Shown piece by piece: positions 1 to 9,142 of a stretch of DNA of 64,000 nucleotides. Made by a program: the position numbers and the translations under genes. Numbering within the stretch: the stretch's first letter is position 1; every line of letters starts with the position of its first letter. The DNA comes from Nocardia iowensis (GTDB lineage Bacteria > Actinomycetota > Actinomycetes > Mycobacteriales > Mycobacteriaceae), in contig NZ_CP078145.1 of NCBI RefSeq assembly GCF_019222765.1, positions 2,108,001 through 2,172,000 on the forward strand. The letters run 5' to 3'. The notes beneath the pieces were generated by a model. It had not been told where the DNA came from. It was given only the letters and a program-made list of their open reading frames with translations, and made no database searches.

Positions 1-128
1 AGGCCGTGCCAGGCAGCGTTCGCGGAGACTTCGCCTTGGAAACCCAAGAGAACCTGGTACACGGGTCCGATTCGCCCGAATCGGCCAAGCGCGAGATTGC
101 TCTGTGGTTCCCGGAGTTCTCGGCCTGA
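1..128 (+). CDS. ndk: Nucleoside diphosphate kinase, C-terminal part (5' end outside window)
   Basis: Reading from base 3, the last 41 codons give the typical NDK C-terminus. It includes NLVHGSDS, where the His is the phospho-histidine of the ping-pong NTP/NDP transfer, and ends [10 protein letters not shown] before TGA at 126-128. NDK is a cytoplasmic hexamer that balances nucleoside triphosphates. It lies directly upstream of rne, as in mycobacteria. It is truncated only by the window edge. It is a useful comparator for the divergent NDK-like gene at 17585, whose motif is NLVHSPDD. Confidence 0.95.
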   Translation, partial: AVPGSVRGDFALETQENLVHGSDSPESAKREIALWFPEFSA

Positions 129-156
129 AAATAGTTTGCGAGTTGGATAAGGTCGT

Positions 157-179
157 GCGCCGCGGTGAGCCCGCGGCGC
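157..179 (+). terminator. GC-rich hairpin after ndk
   Basis: A perfect 9-bp stem, GCGCCGCGG (157-165) and CCGCGGCGC (171-179), with a 5-nt loop, begins 29 nt after the ndk stop. There is no T-run, as is usual for actinobacterial terminators. It would separate ndk from rne. Confidence 0.55.
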
Positions 180-555
180 GCGGTGTGGGATACTGACATC
201 GGCTGCTTTTGATGCCGACTGTTCGCGCAGGTACGTGGACTATCGGGGCCATCGCAGCCGGATGACACACCGCGGTTCGATGCCGATCATCGCTGCCACG
301 GACAAACGGCCCGGTTGCTGGGCCCGCTGTTCGCGTCGGCACGCTGGATGAGCGCTCACACCGTGGAGTTCAGCCAACAGCCAGGCGCCGCGTGACCAGT
401 TAGCTCAACCGACGAACAATTTGGTGATAACCGGACATGCGGGGCGAGACCAGATGACCTTGCGCTGAACGGCGTGAGGCGAACGGACAGTGCCCCCGCG
501 TCGGCCGCTTCACTCCTTACCGGGAGGGACGCGCCCGGGGGTCCGAGGAGACTTC
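180..555 (+). other. rne upstream leader region, no gene seen
   Basis: This is 376 bp between the ndk hairpin and the preferred rne start. No open frame with a ribosome site and family resemblance was found. An upstream in-frame GTG at 490 exists, but its 22 codons are Arg/Pro-rich and have no ribosome site. A long rne 5' UTR is common because RNase E controls its own message; whether that holds here cannot be read from sequence. Confidence 0.4.
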
Positions 556-3500
556 GTGGCCGAAAAAGAGCCATTGGAAACAACACCACAGGATGCCGAA
601 CAATTGCCGGAGCGAATCCGAGTTCACGCACTCGCCAAGCTGCTGGGGGTAACGAGCAAGCGCATCCTGGCCAAGCTCACCGAGTTGGGGTCCGACGCGC
701 GCAGCGCGCAATCGAATGTCGACCGGGCGATCGCGGAATCCGTCCGCGACGCACTCGGCCCGCCGGAAGGCGACACCCCCGCGGCCCCGGCTGCCGAGGC
801 ACCGGTCGAGCAACAGGCCGAGGCACAGCAGCAGCCGGAAGCGCCGAGTAGAGGTCACGGCGGGCTGGTCTTTTCCGCACCCGAACCGCTGATCGGCAAC
901 TCCGAGTCGGAGAACCCGAACGAGGTCGCCCACCAGCCCTCAGTGCAGCTGTTCACCCATCCGGTCCGGGAAGAGCCGCACGTCGCGGCGCCGGTGGTCT
1001 TCGAGTCCGCCGCCGTCGTGCAGGCCCCGCTGTTCCTGCCGCCGGATGCCGCGGCCGCCGAACAGACCCGGCGCAAGCGCCGCACCGAGCGCGACGTCCG
1101 CCGTGAAGAGCCGGTGGTCGAGCAACAGCCCGAGGAAGAGCCCGAAGCGGTCGAGGACGACCAGGAATCGGCCGACCAGCAGGGCGATGCCGACGGTCAG
1201 CCGCGGCGCAGGCGCCGTGGCCGCCGTGGTCGTGGCCGCGGGCGTGGCGAACAACACAGCGACGCCGATGACGAGAACGATTCGGACGACAACGAGGACG
1301 AGCAGCACGGCGAGACCGCCGACTCGACCGAGTCCGCCGAGTCGCCCGACGACAACACCGACACCGAGGACGACGAGAACGAGCCCGAGGGCGCGAGCCG
1401 TCGCCGTCGTCGTCGCCGTCGCCGCAAGGTGGCGGGCGAGCCGGCCGAGTCCGAGGTCACCGAGGACGACCCGCCGAACACCGTCGTACACGAGCGCGAA
1501 CCGCGGAACAAGAGCCGCGCTCGCGCCACCGTCGACGAGGTGCAGGGCATCTCCGGTTCTACCCGGCTGGAAGCCAAGCGGCAGCGCAGGCGGGACGGCC
1601 GCGACGCGGGCCGCCGCAGGCCGCCGATCCTGACCGAGTCGGAGTTCCTGGCCCGCCGCGAATCGGTGGACCGGGTGATGGTGGTGCGCGAGAAGGCGTT
1701 CCCCGACCACCCGACCGCCACCCAGGTCGCCGTGCTCGAGGACAGCATCCTGGTCGAGCACTTCGTCACCAGTACCGGTTCCGCGTCGATGGTCGGCAAT
1801 GTCTACCTCGGCAAGGTGCAGAACGTGCTGCCCAGCATGGAGGCGGCGTTCGTCGACATCGGCCGCGGCCGCAACGGCGTGCTCTACGCCGGTGAGGTGA
1901 ACTGGGAGGCCGCCGGTCTCGGCGGCAAGGAACGCAAGATCGAGCAGGCGCTCAAGCCCGGCGATCAGGTGCTGGTCCAGGTCTCCAAGGATCCGGTCGG
2001 GCACAAGGGCGCCCGGCTGACCACACAGATCAGCCTCGCGGGCCGCTTCCTGGTGTACGTGCCAGGCGGCACCTCCACCGGCATCAGCCGCAAGCTGCCC
2101 GACACCGAGCGCAAGCGGCTCAAGGAAATCCTGCGCGACATCGTCCCCAACGACGCCGGTGTGATCATCCGTACCGCATCCGAGGGCGTGGCAGAGGACG
2201 AACTGGCCCGCGACGTGGAGCGACTGCAGGCGACCTGGCGCACCATCGAGAAGGCGGCCGAAGGGAAGAACGACGGCCAGCCCAAGACGCTGTACGAAGA
2301 GCCCGACCTGCTGGTCAAGGTCATCCGCGACCTGTTCAACGAGGACTTCTCCAAGCTCGTCATCGAAGGTGACCGGGCCTGGAGCACGGTCGAGAAGTAC
2401 ATCGGCACCGTCGCGCCGGAAATGCTCGCCAGGGTCTCCCGGCACGACAACAGCAACGGCGTCGACGTGTTCGAGGCCTACCGGATCGATGAACAGCTGG
2501 CCAAGGCGCTGGATCGCAAGGTGTGGCTGCCCTCGGGTGGCACGCTGGTGATCGACCGCACCGAGGCGATGACGGTGGTCGACGTGAACACCGGCAAGTT
2601 CACCGGTTCCGGCGGCAGCAACCTGGAAGAGACGGTCACCCGCAACAATCTGGAGGCGGCCGAGGAGATCGTGCGCCAGATGCGGCTGCGCGATATCGGC
2701 GGCATGATCGTCGTCGACTTCATCGACATGGTGCTGGAGTCGAACCGAGACCTGGTGCTGCGCAGGCTCACCGAGGCACTCGGCCGGGACCGTACTCGGC
2801 ACCAGGTGTCCGAGGTGACCTCGCTCGGCCTGGTGCAGATGACCCGTAAGAAGCTGGGCACCGGCCTGGTCGAGGCGTTCTCGACGACCTGTGAGCACTG
2901 CCATGGGCGCGGCATCCTGGTGCACGCCTACCCGGTGGAGCCGTCCGCGGGCGACGACGGTGGGGCCGGGCGTGGAACTCGGGAAACCGGTTCGCGTCGC
3001 CGCCGTGGTCGCGACAAGGGCGCGGCAGCCGCCGCACCCGCGGCCGCGAGCAATGGCACCGTGCCGGTCGAGGCCGAGGAGGATATCGCCGTCAAGCGGG
3101 CCCACCCGGTCGCGCTGGCGATGGCCGCGCATCACGGCGACGCCGACGAGGACGAATCGACCGACGACATCGAGCCGCTCGAGACCGAGGATGTCGAGGT
3201 CGTGACGACCGAAGCCGCGGTCGCCGTGCCCGCTGAGGACGTGGAGACCGAACCGGCCGAGGTCGTCGAGGTCGTCGAGACGGTCACCGAGACCACCCCG
3301 GCCGCCGAGGCACCGGCCCGCGAGGCACCGGCCCGCGCGGAATCGGCGCCGGAGCCGGCTGCGGATCGCGCGGTAACCAACGGTGCGCCAGAACCGGCCC
3401 CGCGTACCGGACGGCGTCGCAGGGTCGCTCGTTCGGCCGCCGCACCGGCCGCGGACAGCAGTGGTGCGGTGTTCGTGCTGCCGACCGCGGAGCAGGCTCC

Positions 3501-3609
3501 TGCCCCCGCTGTCGACTTCACCGCCGAGGTTCCGGTGGAGGTGCCGCAGCGTCGGCCACGCCGCCGTGCCGTCGGTCGTCCCGCTGGTCCGCCGCCCGCG
3601 GAGGCGTAG
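556..3609 (+). CDS. rne: Ribonuclease E/G, 1017 aa
   Basis: Endoribonuclease for rRNA maturation and mRNA decay. The GTG at 556 is chosen because CCGAGGAG ends 5 nt before it. Residues about 15-45 resemble an IF2-N-type helical module (VHALAKLLGVTSKRIL). Residues 60-390 are a disordered acidic and arginine-rich region with runs such as RRRRRRRRR. An S1 domain follows (about 410-455, NVYLGKVQNVLPSMEAAFVD). The DNase-I-like catalytic core has the metal-binding Asp in VVDVNTG (about 673) and VVDFIDM (about 719), and the Zn-link motif CEHCHGRG is near 778. The C-terminal 230 residues are again Ala/Glu/Pro-rich with basic patches, as in actinobacterial RNase E, where such tails recruit degradosome partners (family knowledge). 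Confidence 0.96.
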   Translation: MAEKEPLETTPQDAEQLPERIRVHALAKLLGVTSKRILAKLTELGSDARSAQSNVDRAIAESVRDALGPPEGDTPAAPAAEAPVEQQAEAQQQPEAPSRGHGGLVFSAPEPLIGNSESENPNEVAHQPSVQLFTHPVREEPHVAAPVVFESAAVVQAPLFLPPDAAAAEQTRRKRRTERDVRREEPVVEQQPEEEPEAVEDDQESADQQGDADGQPRRRRRGRRGRGRGRGEQHSDADDENDSDDNEDEQHGETADSTESAESPDDNTDTEDDENEPEGASRRRRRRRRRKVAGEPAESEVTEDDPPNTVVHEREPRNKSRARATVDEVQGISGSTRLEAKRQRRRDGRDAGRRRPPILTESEFLARRESVDRVMVVREKAFPDHPTATQVAVLEDSILVEHFVTSTGSASMVGNVYLGKVQNVLPSMEAAFVDIGRGRNGVLYAGEVNWEAAGLGGKERKIEQALKPGDQVLVQVSKDPVGHKGARLTTQISLAGRFLVYVPGGTSTGISRKLPDTERKRLKEILRDIVPNDAGVIIRTASEGVAEDELARDVERLQATWRTIEKAAEGKNDGQPKTLYEEPDLLVKVIRDLFNEDFSKLVIEGDRAWSTVEKYIGTVAPEMLARVSRHDNSNGVDVFEAYRIDEQLAKALDRKVWLPSGGTLVIDRTEAMTVVDVNTGKFTGSGGSNLEETVTRNNLEAAEEIVRQMRLRDIGGMIVVDFIDMVLESNRDLVLRRLTEALGRDRTRHQVSEVTSLGLVQMTRKKLGTGLVEAFSTTCEHCHGRGILVHAYPVEPSAGDDGGAGRGTRETGSRRRRGRDKGAAAAAPAAASNGTVPVEAEEDIAVKRAHPVALAMAAHHGDADEDESTDDIEPLETEDVEVVTTEAAVAVPAEDVETEPAEVVEVVETVTETTPAAEAPAREAPARAESAPEPAADRAVTNGAPEPAPRTGRRRRVARSAAAPAADSSGAVFVLPTAEQAPAPAVDFTAEVPVEVPQRRPRRRAVGRPAGPPPAEA

Positions 3610-3630
3610 CAGCTGCGCTGACAGCTTTGC

Positions 3631-3667
3631 TTCGGCCGGTCGCACCCCAACGGGGCGACCGGCCGAA
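3631..3667 (+). terminator. Strong rho-independent-like terminator of rne
   Basis: A 12-bp perfect stem, TTCGGCCGGTCG (3631-3642) with CGACCGGCCGAA (3656-3667), encloses a second CCCC/GGGG stem. It starts 21 nt after the rne stop. Confidence 0.85.
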
Positions 3668-3877
3668 TCGTTGCATGGTGGCGACACAGGGGCTTCTGTG
3701 CCCCGCACTCGGACTCGACGCGGGAAAGTCACCGAAATTCCGCTGGCAAAAGGGTTGCTCGTAGGCTGCCTACAGGCGGATTGTGTCGATGACGGAGTGC
3801 TCTGGTAACCTTGGTCGGTCGCTGCCTGGCGATGGGCGTTATACCACGCCCCGCGCAGCAAGCCAGCCAAGAACATC

Positions 3878-3901
3878 TCGCGTCGCGCAGTTGTGACGCG
3901 A
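3878..3901 (+). promoter_or_regulatory. Leader hairpin upstream of rplU
   Basis: TCGCGTC (3878-3884) pairs with GACGCGA (3895-3901) around a 10-nt loop, about 29 nt before the rplU ribosome site. It lies in a 277-nt gene-free leader (3668-3944). L21 operons in other bacteria have autoregulatory leaders, so this is a candidate, but no sequence match to a known leader class was established. Confidence 0.35.
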
Positions 3902-3944
3902 GCAGAAACATGACTGTACTTAATCGAGTGGAGGAAGCCGACCG

Positions 3945-4256
3945 ATGGCAACGTACGCGATCGTCAAGACCGGCGGAAAGCAGTACAAGGTCGCGGTCGG
4001 TGACCTGGTGAAGGTCGAGAAGATCGAGGGTAAGCCGGGTACTGCCGTCGCCCTGGATCCGGTTCTCGTCGTTGACGGGGCCGACCTGACCACCGACGCC
4101 GCGAAGCTGGCCAAGGTCTCCGTGGCCGCAGAGGTCGTCGAGCAGACCAAGGGCCCGAAGATCCGCATCCACAAGTTCAAGAACAAGACCGGCTACCACA
4201 AGCGTCAGGGTCACCGTCAGCCGCTGACGGTCATCAAGGTCACCGGCATCAAGTAA
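3945..4256 (+). CDS. rplU: 50S ribosomal protein L21, 103 aa
   Basis: Structural protein of the large ribosomal subunit that binds 23S rRNA. It is full length and begins [20 protein letters not shown], the family signature. The C-terminal basic segment [17 protein letters not shown] is the RNA-contacting part. GGAGGA (3930-3935) sits 9 nt before the ATG. rpmA follows after 22 nt, forming the universal L21-L27 pair. Confidence 0.97.
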   Translation: MATYAIVKTGGKQYKVAVGDLVKVEKIEGKPGTAVALDPVLVVDGADLTTDAAKLAKVSVAAEVVEQTKGPKIRIHKFKNKTGYHKRQGHRQPLTVIKVTGIK

Positions 4257-4278
4257 GACATCCCGAGGAGATTCAGCT

Positions 4279-4545
4279 ATGGCACACAAGAAGGGTGCGT
4301 CCAGCTCCCGGAACGGTCGCGATTCCAACGCCCAGCGACTCGGCGTCAAGCGCTTCGGCGGCCAGAAGGTCAACGCAGGCGAGATCCTGGTGCGTCAGCG
4401 CGGAACCCACTTCCACCCCGGCGTGAACGTCGGCCGTGGCGGTGACGACACCCTATTCGCCCTCGCGGCGGGCGCGGTCGAGTTCGGCACCAAGCGTGGA
4501 CGCAAGACCGTCAACATCGTCGTCCCGGAGCCGGTTGAGGCCTGA
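4279..4545 (+). CDS. rpmA: 50S ribosomal protein L27, 88 aa
   Basis: Large-subunit protein near the peptidyl-transferase centre. The start [20 protein letters not shown] is the canonical L27 N-terminus without the cleavable Firmicutes extension. The ribosome site is CGAGGAG upstream of the ATG. It is co-transcribed with rplU and closed by the terminator at 4574. Confidence 0.97.
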   Translation: MAHKKGASSSRNGRDSNAQRLGVKRFGGQKVNAGEILVRQRGTHFHPGVNVGRGGDDTLFALAAGAVEFGTKRGRKTVNIVVPEPVEA

Positions 4546-4573
4546 CCGCCTAAACCTCTCTCCAGACACACCG

Positions 4574-4612
4574 AGCGGGTCAGGGTCGCAAACCCTGGCC
4601 CGCTTTTGTGTT
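4574..4612 (+). terminator. Intrinsic terminator after rplU-rpmA
   Basis: A 13-bp stem, AGCGGGTCAGGGT (4574-4586) with ACCCTGGCCCGCT (4592-4604), has one G-U pair and is followed by TTTGTGTTT. This is a classical hairpin plus T-run, which is uncommon in this GC range. Confidence 0.9.
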
Positions 4613-4703
4613 TCCGAAGACCCAGCGTGCTTTCCGAACCACCACGCGCTCTAGTTGGGCGCACTCTGCGATCGACCAGTCCTGAAGGAGGATGATTCGG
4701 CAT

Positions 4704-6158
4704 ATGTCCAAGTTCATCGACCGTGTCGTACTGCACGTGCGTGCCGGCAAGGGCGGACACGGCTGTGCTTCGGTGCTTCGCGAGAAGTTCATGCCGCTCG
4801 GCGGACCCAACGGTGGTAATGGCGGCAACGGCGGGGACGTGATCCTCGAGGTCGACCCCAACGTGCACACCCTGCTGGACTTCCACTTCCACCCGCACGC
4901 CAAGGCAGGCAACGGCAAGCCAGGCGAAGGCAGCAACCGCGACGGCAAGCAGGGCACCGACCTGCTGCTCAAGGTGCCCGACGGCACCATGGTGCTCGAC
5001 GGCAACGGCAAGGTCCTGATGGACCTGGTCGGCGCGGGCAACCGCTTCATCGCCGCCCGTGGCGGCCGCGGCGGACTCGGCAACGCCGCCCTCGCCTCGA
5101 AAGCGCGCAAGGCCCCCGGCTTCGCGCTGCTCGGCGAGGACGGCGAAGAGTGCGACCTGATCCTCGAGCTCAAGTCCGTCGCCGATGTCGGCCTGGTCGG
5201 CTTCCCGTCGGCGGGCAAGTCCTCGCTGGTTTCCGTGCTGTCGGCGGCCAAGCCGAAGATCGCGGACTACCCGTTCACCACCCTGGTGCCCAACCTCGGT
5301 GTGGTGCTCAGCGGCGACACCACCTTCACCGTCGCCGATGTGCCCGGCCTGATCCCGGGTGCCAGCGAAGGCCGTGGTCTCGGGCTGGACTTCCTGCGGC
5401 ACATCGAACGCTGCGCGGTACTCGCGCACGTCGTGGACTGCGCCACGCTCGAGCCCGGCCGTGACCCGGTCTCCGACGTGGACGCGCTCGAAGCGGAACT
5501 CGCGGCCTACAAACCGGCGCTGAGCGCCGATGCGACCCTGGGCGACCTGGCCGACCGCCCGCGCGTGGTGATCCTGAACAAGATCGACGTACCCGATGCC
5601 GCCGAGCTGGCCGAAATGGTCACCCCCGAATTCACCGCGCGCGGCTGGCCGGTCTTCGAGATCTCGGCGGTGAGCCGAGAGGGCTTGCGGCCCTTGACTT
5701 TCGCGCTCGCGGATCTGGTGCTCCAGTATCGTGAGGCACATCCCAAGGCGGCGCCGGCGCGTCCGGTGATCCGGCCGATCGCGGTGAACCAGTCCGGCTT
5801 CAGCGTGATCGCGGACCCGCAGGAGCCGGGCGGCTTCATCGTGCGCGGCTCGCAGCCCGAGCGCTGGGTGAAGCAGACGCAGTTCGACAACGACGAGGCC
5901 GTCGGTTACCTCGCGGACCGGCTTGCCCGCCTCGGTGTCGAAGACGAGCTGGTCAAGCAAGGTGCGGAGCCGGGTGCCCCGGTGACCATCGGCAACGTCA
6001 CCTTCGAATGGGAGCCGATGATCGCGGCGGGCATCGAACGGGTGCCCACCGGCCGCGGCACCGATATCCGGTTGGAACAGGACGAGCGCATCAGCGCCGC
6101 CGAGCGCAAGCACGCCTCGCGGGTGCGCCGCGGTCTGGTCAAGGACGACGAGGAGTAA
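4704..6158 (+). CDS. obg: GTPase Obg (CgtA), 484 aa
   Basis: Ribosome-associated GTPase for 50S assembly and stress signalling. It has a glycine-rich Obg fold (about residues 1-158, repeated GGxGG motifs), then a G domain with the P-loop [11 protein letters not shown] (about 165), the switch region [19 protein letters not shown] and NKID, and finally an OCT domain. ATG 4704 ([18 protein letters not shown]) is preferred over ATG 4692 because it aligns with known Obg N-termini and is well spaced from AAGGAGGAT (4685-4693). It sits between L27 and proB as in mycobacteria. Confidence 0.97.
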   Translation: MSKFIDRVVLHVRAGKGGHGCASVLREKFMPLGGPNGGNGGNGGDVILEVDPNVHTLLDFHFHPHAKAGNGKPGEGSNRDGKQGTDLLLKVPDGTMVLDGNGKVLMDLVGAGNRFIAARGGRGGLGNAALASKARKAPGFALLGEDGEECDLILELKSVADVGLVGFPSAGKSSLVSVLSAAKPKIADYPFTTLVPNLGVVLSGDTTFTVADVPGLIPGASEGRGLGLDFLRHIERCAVLAHVVDCATLEPGRDPVSDVDALEAELAAYKPALSADATLGDLADRPRVVILNKIDVPDAAELAEMVTPEFTARGWPVFEISAVSREGLRPLTFALADLVLQYREAHPKAAPARPVIRPIAVNQSGFSVIADPQEPGGFIVRGSQPERWVKQTQFDNDEAVGYLADRLARLGVEDELVKQGAEPGAPVTIGNVTFEWEPMIAAGIERVPTGRGTDIRLEQDERISAAERKHASRVRRGLVKDDEE

Positions 6159-6162
6159 GCCA

Positions 6163-6318
6163 GTGGCCCGGTCCGGATTGCCCATCATCGCGGCCGACCT
6201 GGATCGCCCGTCGTTTCGGGTAGCTGGTCCGCCGAATCGGCCCGGGGTACGGGAACCGTCGGCCGGGACGATTGGTTCGGCGGATTCGATTGCTGTGCAG
6301 GGAGTTCAGGGGCTATGA
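6163..6318 (+). CDS. Possible 51-aa coupled leader ORF between obg and proB
   Basis: GTG 6163 opens 51 codons ending at TGA 6316-6318, which overlaps the proB ATG as ATGA. AGGAG (6151-6155), inside the last codons of obg, is 7 nt before the GTG, so initiation is plausible. The product (starts [18 protein letters not shown]) has no recognised domain. It may be a real small protein or simply a device that feeds ribosomes from obg into proB. Unrecognised; low confidence as a protein. Confidence 0.35.
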   Translation: MARSGLPIIAADLDRPSFRVAGPPNRPGVREPSAGTIGSADSIAVQGVQGL

Positions 6319-7451
6319 CGGTGAATTCGGGTGTTACCGAGGTGGATTCGGAGCTGAGTGAGGCGCGGCGAGCGATCGCGTCGGCGCGCCGGGTGGTCGT
6401 GAAGATCGGATCGTCGGCGCTCACCAGCCTGGCGGGTGGGCTCGATACGGCGCGCCTCGATCGGCTCGCCGATGCGGTAGAGGCGCGGATGCGCGCGGGA
6501 TCCGATGTGGTGGTGGTGTCTTCGGGCGCGATCGGCGCGGGTATCGCGCCGCTCGGCCTGAGCACCCGCCCCCGGGACCTCGCCACCAAGCAGGCCGCCG
6601 CGAGCGTCGGTCAGCTGGCGTTGGCGCACGCGTGGGGCACCTCGTTCGCGCGTTACGGCCGCACCGTCGGCCAAGTCCTGTTGAGCGCGGACGATTTCGC
6701 GCGCCGTGAGCACCACCGCAACGCGCAGCGCACCCTGGATCGATTGCGGTCGCTCGGCGCGATCGCCGTAGTGAACGAAAACGACACCGTCGCAACGGAA
6801 GAGATCCGGTTCGGCGACAACGATCGGCTCGCCGCACTGGTCGCTCACCTGGTCGGGGCCGACGCGCTGGTGCTGCTGTCCGATGTCGAGGGACTCTACG
6901 ACGGCGACCCGCGCAAGGGCGCGGCGAGCTTCATTCCCGAGGTGCGCAGCAGCGCCGACCTGGACGGCGTGATCGCGGGCAGCGGTGGGGCGCTCGGCAC
7001 CGGGGGGATGGCCTCGAAGTTGTCCGCGGCGCGGCTCGCCGCCGATGCGGGCGTTCCCGTACTGCTCGCCGCGGCCACCTCCGCCGCTGAGGCATTGACC
7101 AGCGGCAAGGTGGGTACGGCATTCGCGGCGCGCCCGGTTCGCCTGTCCGCCCGCAAGTTCTGGGTCCGGCACGCTGCCGACAGTCGTGGTGCGCTGCTCA
7201 TCGATGACGGCGCGGTGCGTGCTGTCGCCGACCGGCGTTCGCTGCTCGCGGCGGGTATCACCGGATTGCGTGGGCGGTTCTACGGCGGCGATGTCGTTGA
7301 TCTCGTTGGCAGCGACAATATCGTCGTCGCACGCGGCGTAGTCGCTTATGACAGCACCGAGCTGTCCGGCATGCTCGGGCGTTCCACCGCGGAACTGCCG
7401 GACACTATGCAGCGCCCGGTGATTCACGCCGACGACCTGGTGAAGGTCTAG
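6315..7451 (+). CDS. proB: Glutamate 5-kinase, 378 aa
   Basis: First step of proline synthesis: ATP plus glutamate gives gamma-glutamyl phosphate, used by ProA (encoded at 49520). The amino-acid-kinase fold is seen as [12 protein letters not shown] at the N-terminus, [30 protein letters not shown] (substrate site) and [19 protein letters not shown] domain occupies the last ~90 residues ([14 protein letters not shown]). The start overlaps the preceding small ORF by ATGA. It is separated from proA by about 42 kb. Confidence 0.97.
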   Translation: MTVNSGVTEVDSELSEARRAIASARRVVVKIGSSALTSLAGGLDTARLDRLADAVEARMRAGSDVVVVSSGAIGAGIAPLGLSTRPRDLATKQAAASVGQLALAHAWGTSFARYGRTVGQVLLSADDFARREHHRNAQRTLDRLRSLGAIAVVNENDTVATEEIRFGDNDRLAALVAHLVGADALVLLSDVEGLYDGDPRKGAASFIPEVRSSADLDGVIAGSGGALGTGGMASKLSAARLAADAGVPVLLAAATSAAEALTSGKVGTAFAARPVRLSARKFWVRHAADSRGALLIDDGAVRAVADRRSLLAAGITGLRGRFYGGDVVDLVGSDNIVVARGVVAYDSTELSGMLGRSTAELPDTMQRPVIHADDLVKV

Positions 7452-7527
7452 CCGCACCGATACCCGCCGTACGGCTCCAGCGTGACGAGTCCGAGCGGTA
7501 GCCGCACAGCTGCTGATTTGTTGAAGT

Positions 7528-7551
7528 GCGCGCCAACGGAAGTTGGCGCGC
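7528..7551. terminator. Bidirectional terminator between proB and the PPE-like gene
   Basis: A perfect 10-bp stem, GCGCGCCAAC (7528-7537) and GTTGGCGCGC (7542-7551), is capped by a GGAA (GNRA-type) tetraloop. It lies between convergent genes. Confidence 0.85.
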
Positions 7552-7557
7552 TGACAC

Positions 7558-8679
7558 CTATTTCTGTGAGGGGACCACGCCTGGTTGGTTGGTGGTCGAC
7601 GGAGGTTGCGGCTGTTCGTCTTCCTCGGGGATCGGGCCGGTGACACCTGGCTGACCGCCCGGATCAGGAAGGGGCACAGGCGGTTCCGCTGGGCCGGGGA
7701 TCGGCGGTTGGGGTGGCGGTTCGGGCAGGGGTGGCTGAGCAGGGGGCTCCGGTAGGGGAGGTGCCTGCTCGGTCGGCGATGGAGGCGGTGCCTGGGTGGT
7801 CGGGGGTGGGGGCGGTGGTGCCTGTGTGGTCGGCGGTGGGGGAGGCGCCTGCTGAGTCGGGGGCGCTTCCGGAGTCGGCGTCGCGGAAGGTGGCGCCTGC
7901 TGAGTCGTCGGGGGTGAAGTTGGAGTCGGCGTCGGCGTTGGCGTCGGGTCCGGCACGGGCCGCGGCGGAGTCGTAGTGCTCGGTGGCGCTTGCGATTCCG
8001 GCGCCGAAGGTGCGGGCGCGGGCACGGTCGGATGAACGTTCGGCTGCTTGCCGTCCGGCTGACTGGGCTGCTGCGGCGTGTACTCCGTCGGCGGCACCGT
8101 CCGTTGCTGTGGCACGAACGGCGCGGGCTTGACGTCGGTGGGCAACTCGGGCGGCGGCGGCAGCGCGGGAACAGCTTTGCCCGCCATCCCGTAGGCCGGT
8201 TTGTACACCATGTTCATCGCCAGCACCGCCTCTTGGCGCATCGTCTCCTCGGCCATCTTCGCGTCGATGACGTGCGCGGCCTCGAGTAGTCGCGCGACCG
8301 CGCCGATCGGACCGGACGAGCCAGGCGGTGCTACCGCGATCTTGACCGCTTCGGCCGCCGCGGCGACGCCGCCGAGCCTCGCGCCGACCTGGCCCATGAT
8401 CGCGGCGAGTTCATCCACCGAGGACGCGAAGCTGCGAGTGCTCGCGTACGCCGCCTCGGCCGCCGCACCCTTCCACTCCATCGAGTTCATCACCCGGTCC
8501 ACGCTGCCGCGGGTAAGCGGGAACGAGGTGCTGAGCGTGGCTGCCACCTCCAGCCAGGCGACCGAGGCCTGCAGCACCTCGGCGGCGTTGATCTGCTGGG
8601 TCTTGGCGTAGATCTCTTCGTGCCGCATCGACTCGAAGTGCTCCATCGAGCTGATGTAGTCGGGATCGGTGCCGCTCAT
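7558..8679 (-). CDS. PPE/WXG100-like ESX substrate with proline-rich tail, 373 aa
   Basis: The N-terminal ~180 residues are helical and carry a WxG motif (MEWKG, Trp about 69), typical of WXG100/PPE proteins exported by type VII (ESX) systems. From about 185 to 373 the sequence is a low-complexity Pro/Thr region with repeated PTQQAPPPPPTTQAPP-like units, probably crossing or decorating the envelope. The stop is just downstream of the terminator at 7528. Its start overlaps the PE-like gene by 4 nt, and EspG follows upstream, matching the PE-PPE-EspG partnership of ESX loci. No ESX core gene (eccC, mycP) is visible nearby. Function of the cargo is unknown. Confidence 0.75.
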   Translation of the reverse strand: MSGTDPDYISSMEHFESMRHEEIYAKTQQINAAEVLQASVAWLEVAATLSTSFPLTRGSVDRVMNSMEWKGAAAEAAYASTRSFASSVDELAAIMGQVGARLGGVAAAAEAVKIAVAPPGSSGPIGAVARLLEAAHVIDAKMAEETMRQEAVLAMNMVYKPAYGMAGKAVPALPPPPELPTDVKPAPFVPQQRTVPPTEYTPQQPSQPDGKQPNVHPTVPAPAPSAPESQAPPSTTTPPRPVPDPTPTPTPTPTSPPTTQQAPPSATPTPEAPPTQQAPPPPPTTQAPPPPPPTTQAPPPSPTEQAPPLPEPPAQPPLPEPPPQPPIPGPAEPPVPLPDPGGQPGVTGPIPEEDEQPQPPSTTNQPGVVPSQK

Positions 8680-9050
8680 CGGGGGAGCCTCGATGCGACG
8701 GCGCGCAGGGCGGCGGCGTTGGCGGCATCGGCCTCGTCGAGTAACCCGCCGCTGATCAGAAACGCCTCTTTCAGGCGGTAGGCAGCCTCGATGTAGTGAT
8801 CCAGCAACGCTGCGGCATCCCGCGCTTTGTGATTGAACCCGGCCTGTAACTGCTGCGCCGAGACGAATCCGCCGAATCCGCCGAGCTCTGCGGCGGTTTC
8901 GAGACGTTGTTGCAGGTAGATCAACCGCTCAGCCTGCCGGTCGTACATCTCGGCGCATCGTCGCGCCGCGGCCGGATCGAATTGGACGGTGCCTGCCTGG
9001 GCCGCTTGCTTGAACCGGACGATATCGGCTCGGCTGGTCTCGATCGTCAT
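8676..9050 (-). CDS. PE-like small helical ESX partner, 124 aa
   Basis: Two predicted helical stretches are separated by a GGFGGF turn (residues about 57-62). Near the end of the second helix is YRLKE, fitting the YxxxD/E export signal of type VII substrates. It has no WxG of its own; the PPE-like neighbour supplies it, as in PE/PPE heterodimers. It overlaps the downstream gene (8679) by ATGA-type coupling. A conserved name for this exact family is not known to me, and the assignment rests on architecture and context. Confidence 0.65.
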   Translation of the reverse strand: MTIETSRADIVRFKQAAQAGTVQFDPAAARRCAEMYDRQAERLIYLQQRLETAAELGGFGGFVSAQQLQAGFNHKARDAAALLDHYIEAAYRLKEAFLISGGLLDEADAANAAALRAVASRLPR

Positions 9051-9142
9051 CGCACACCCCTGAGATGGTCGGTCAGCCTCAGACTAGCCCGAAGTGGAGC
9101 CAACGGGCAGCAGTGGTTATCGGTTGGCATCGAAGAACGGGT

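Noticed and set aside
490..555. GTG 490 as rne start
   Set aside because: No ribosome site; GTG 556 has CCGAGGAG at ideal spacing and fits the protein family.
940..3951. Long open frame of about 1000 codons on the minus strand opposite rne
   Set aside because: Mirror frame caused by high GC at third positions; rich in His/Arg/Val without domains, while the plus strand encodes clear RNase E.
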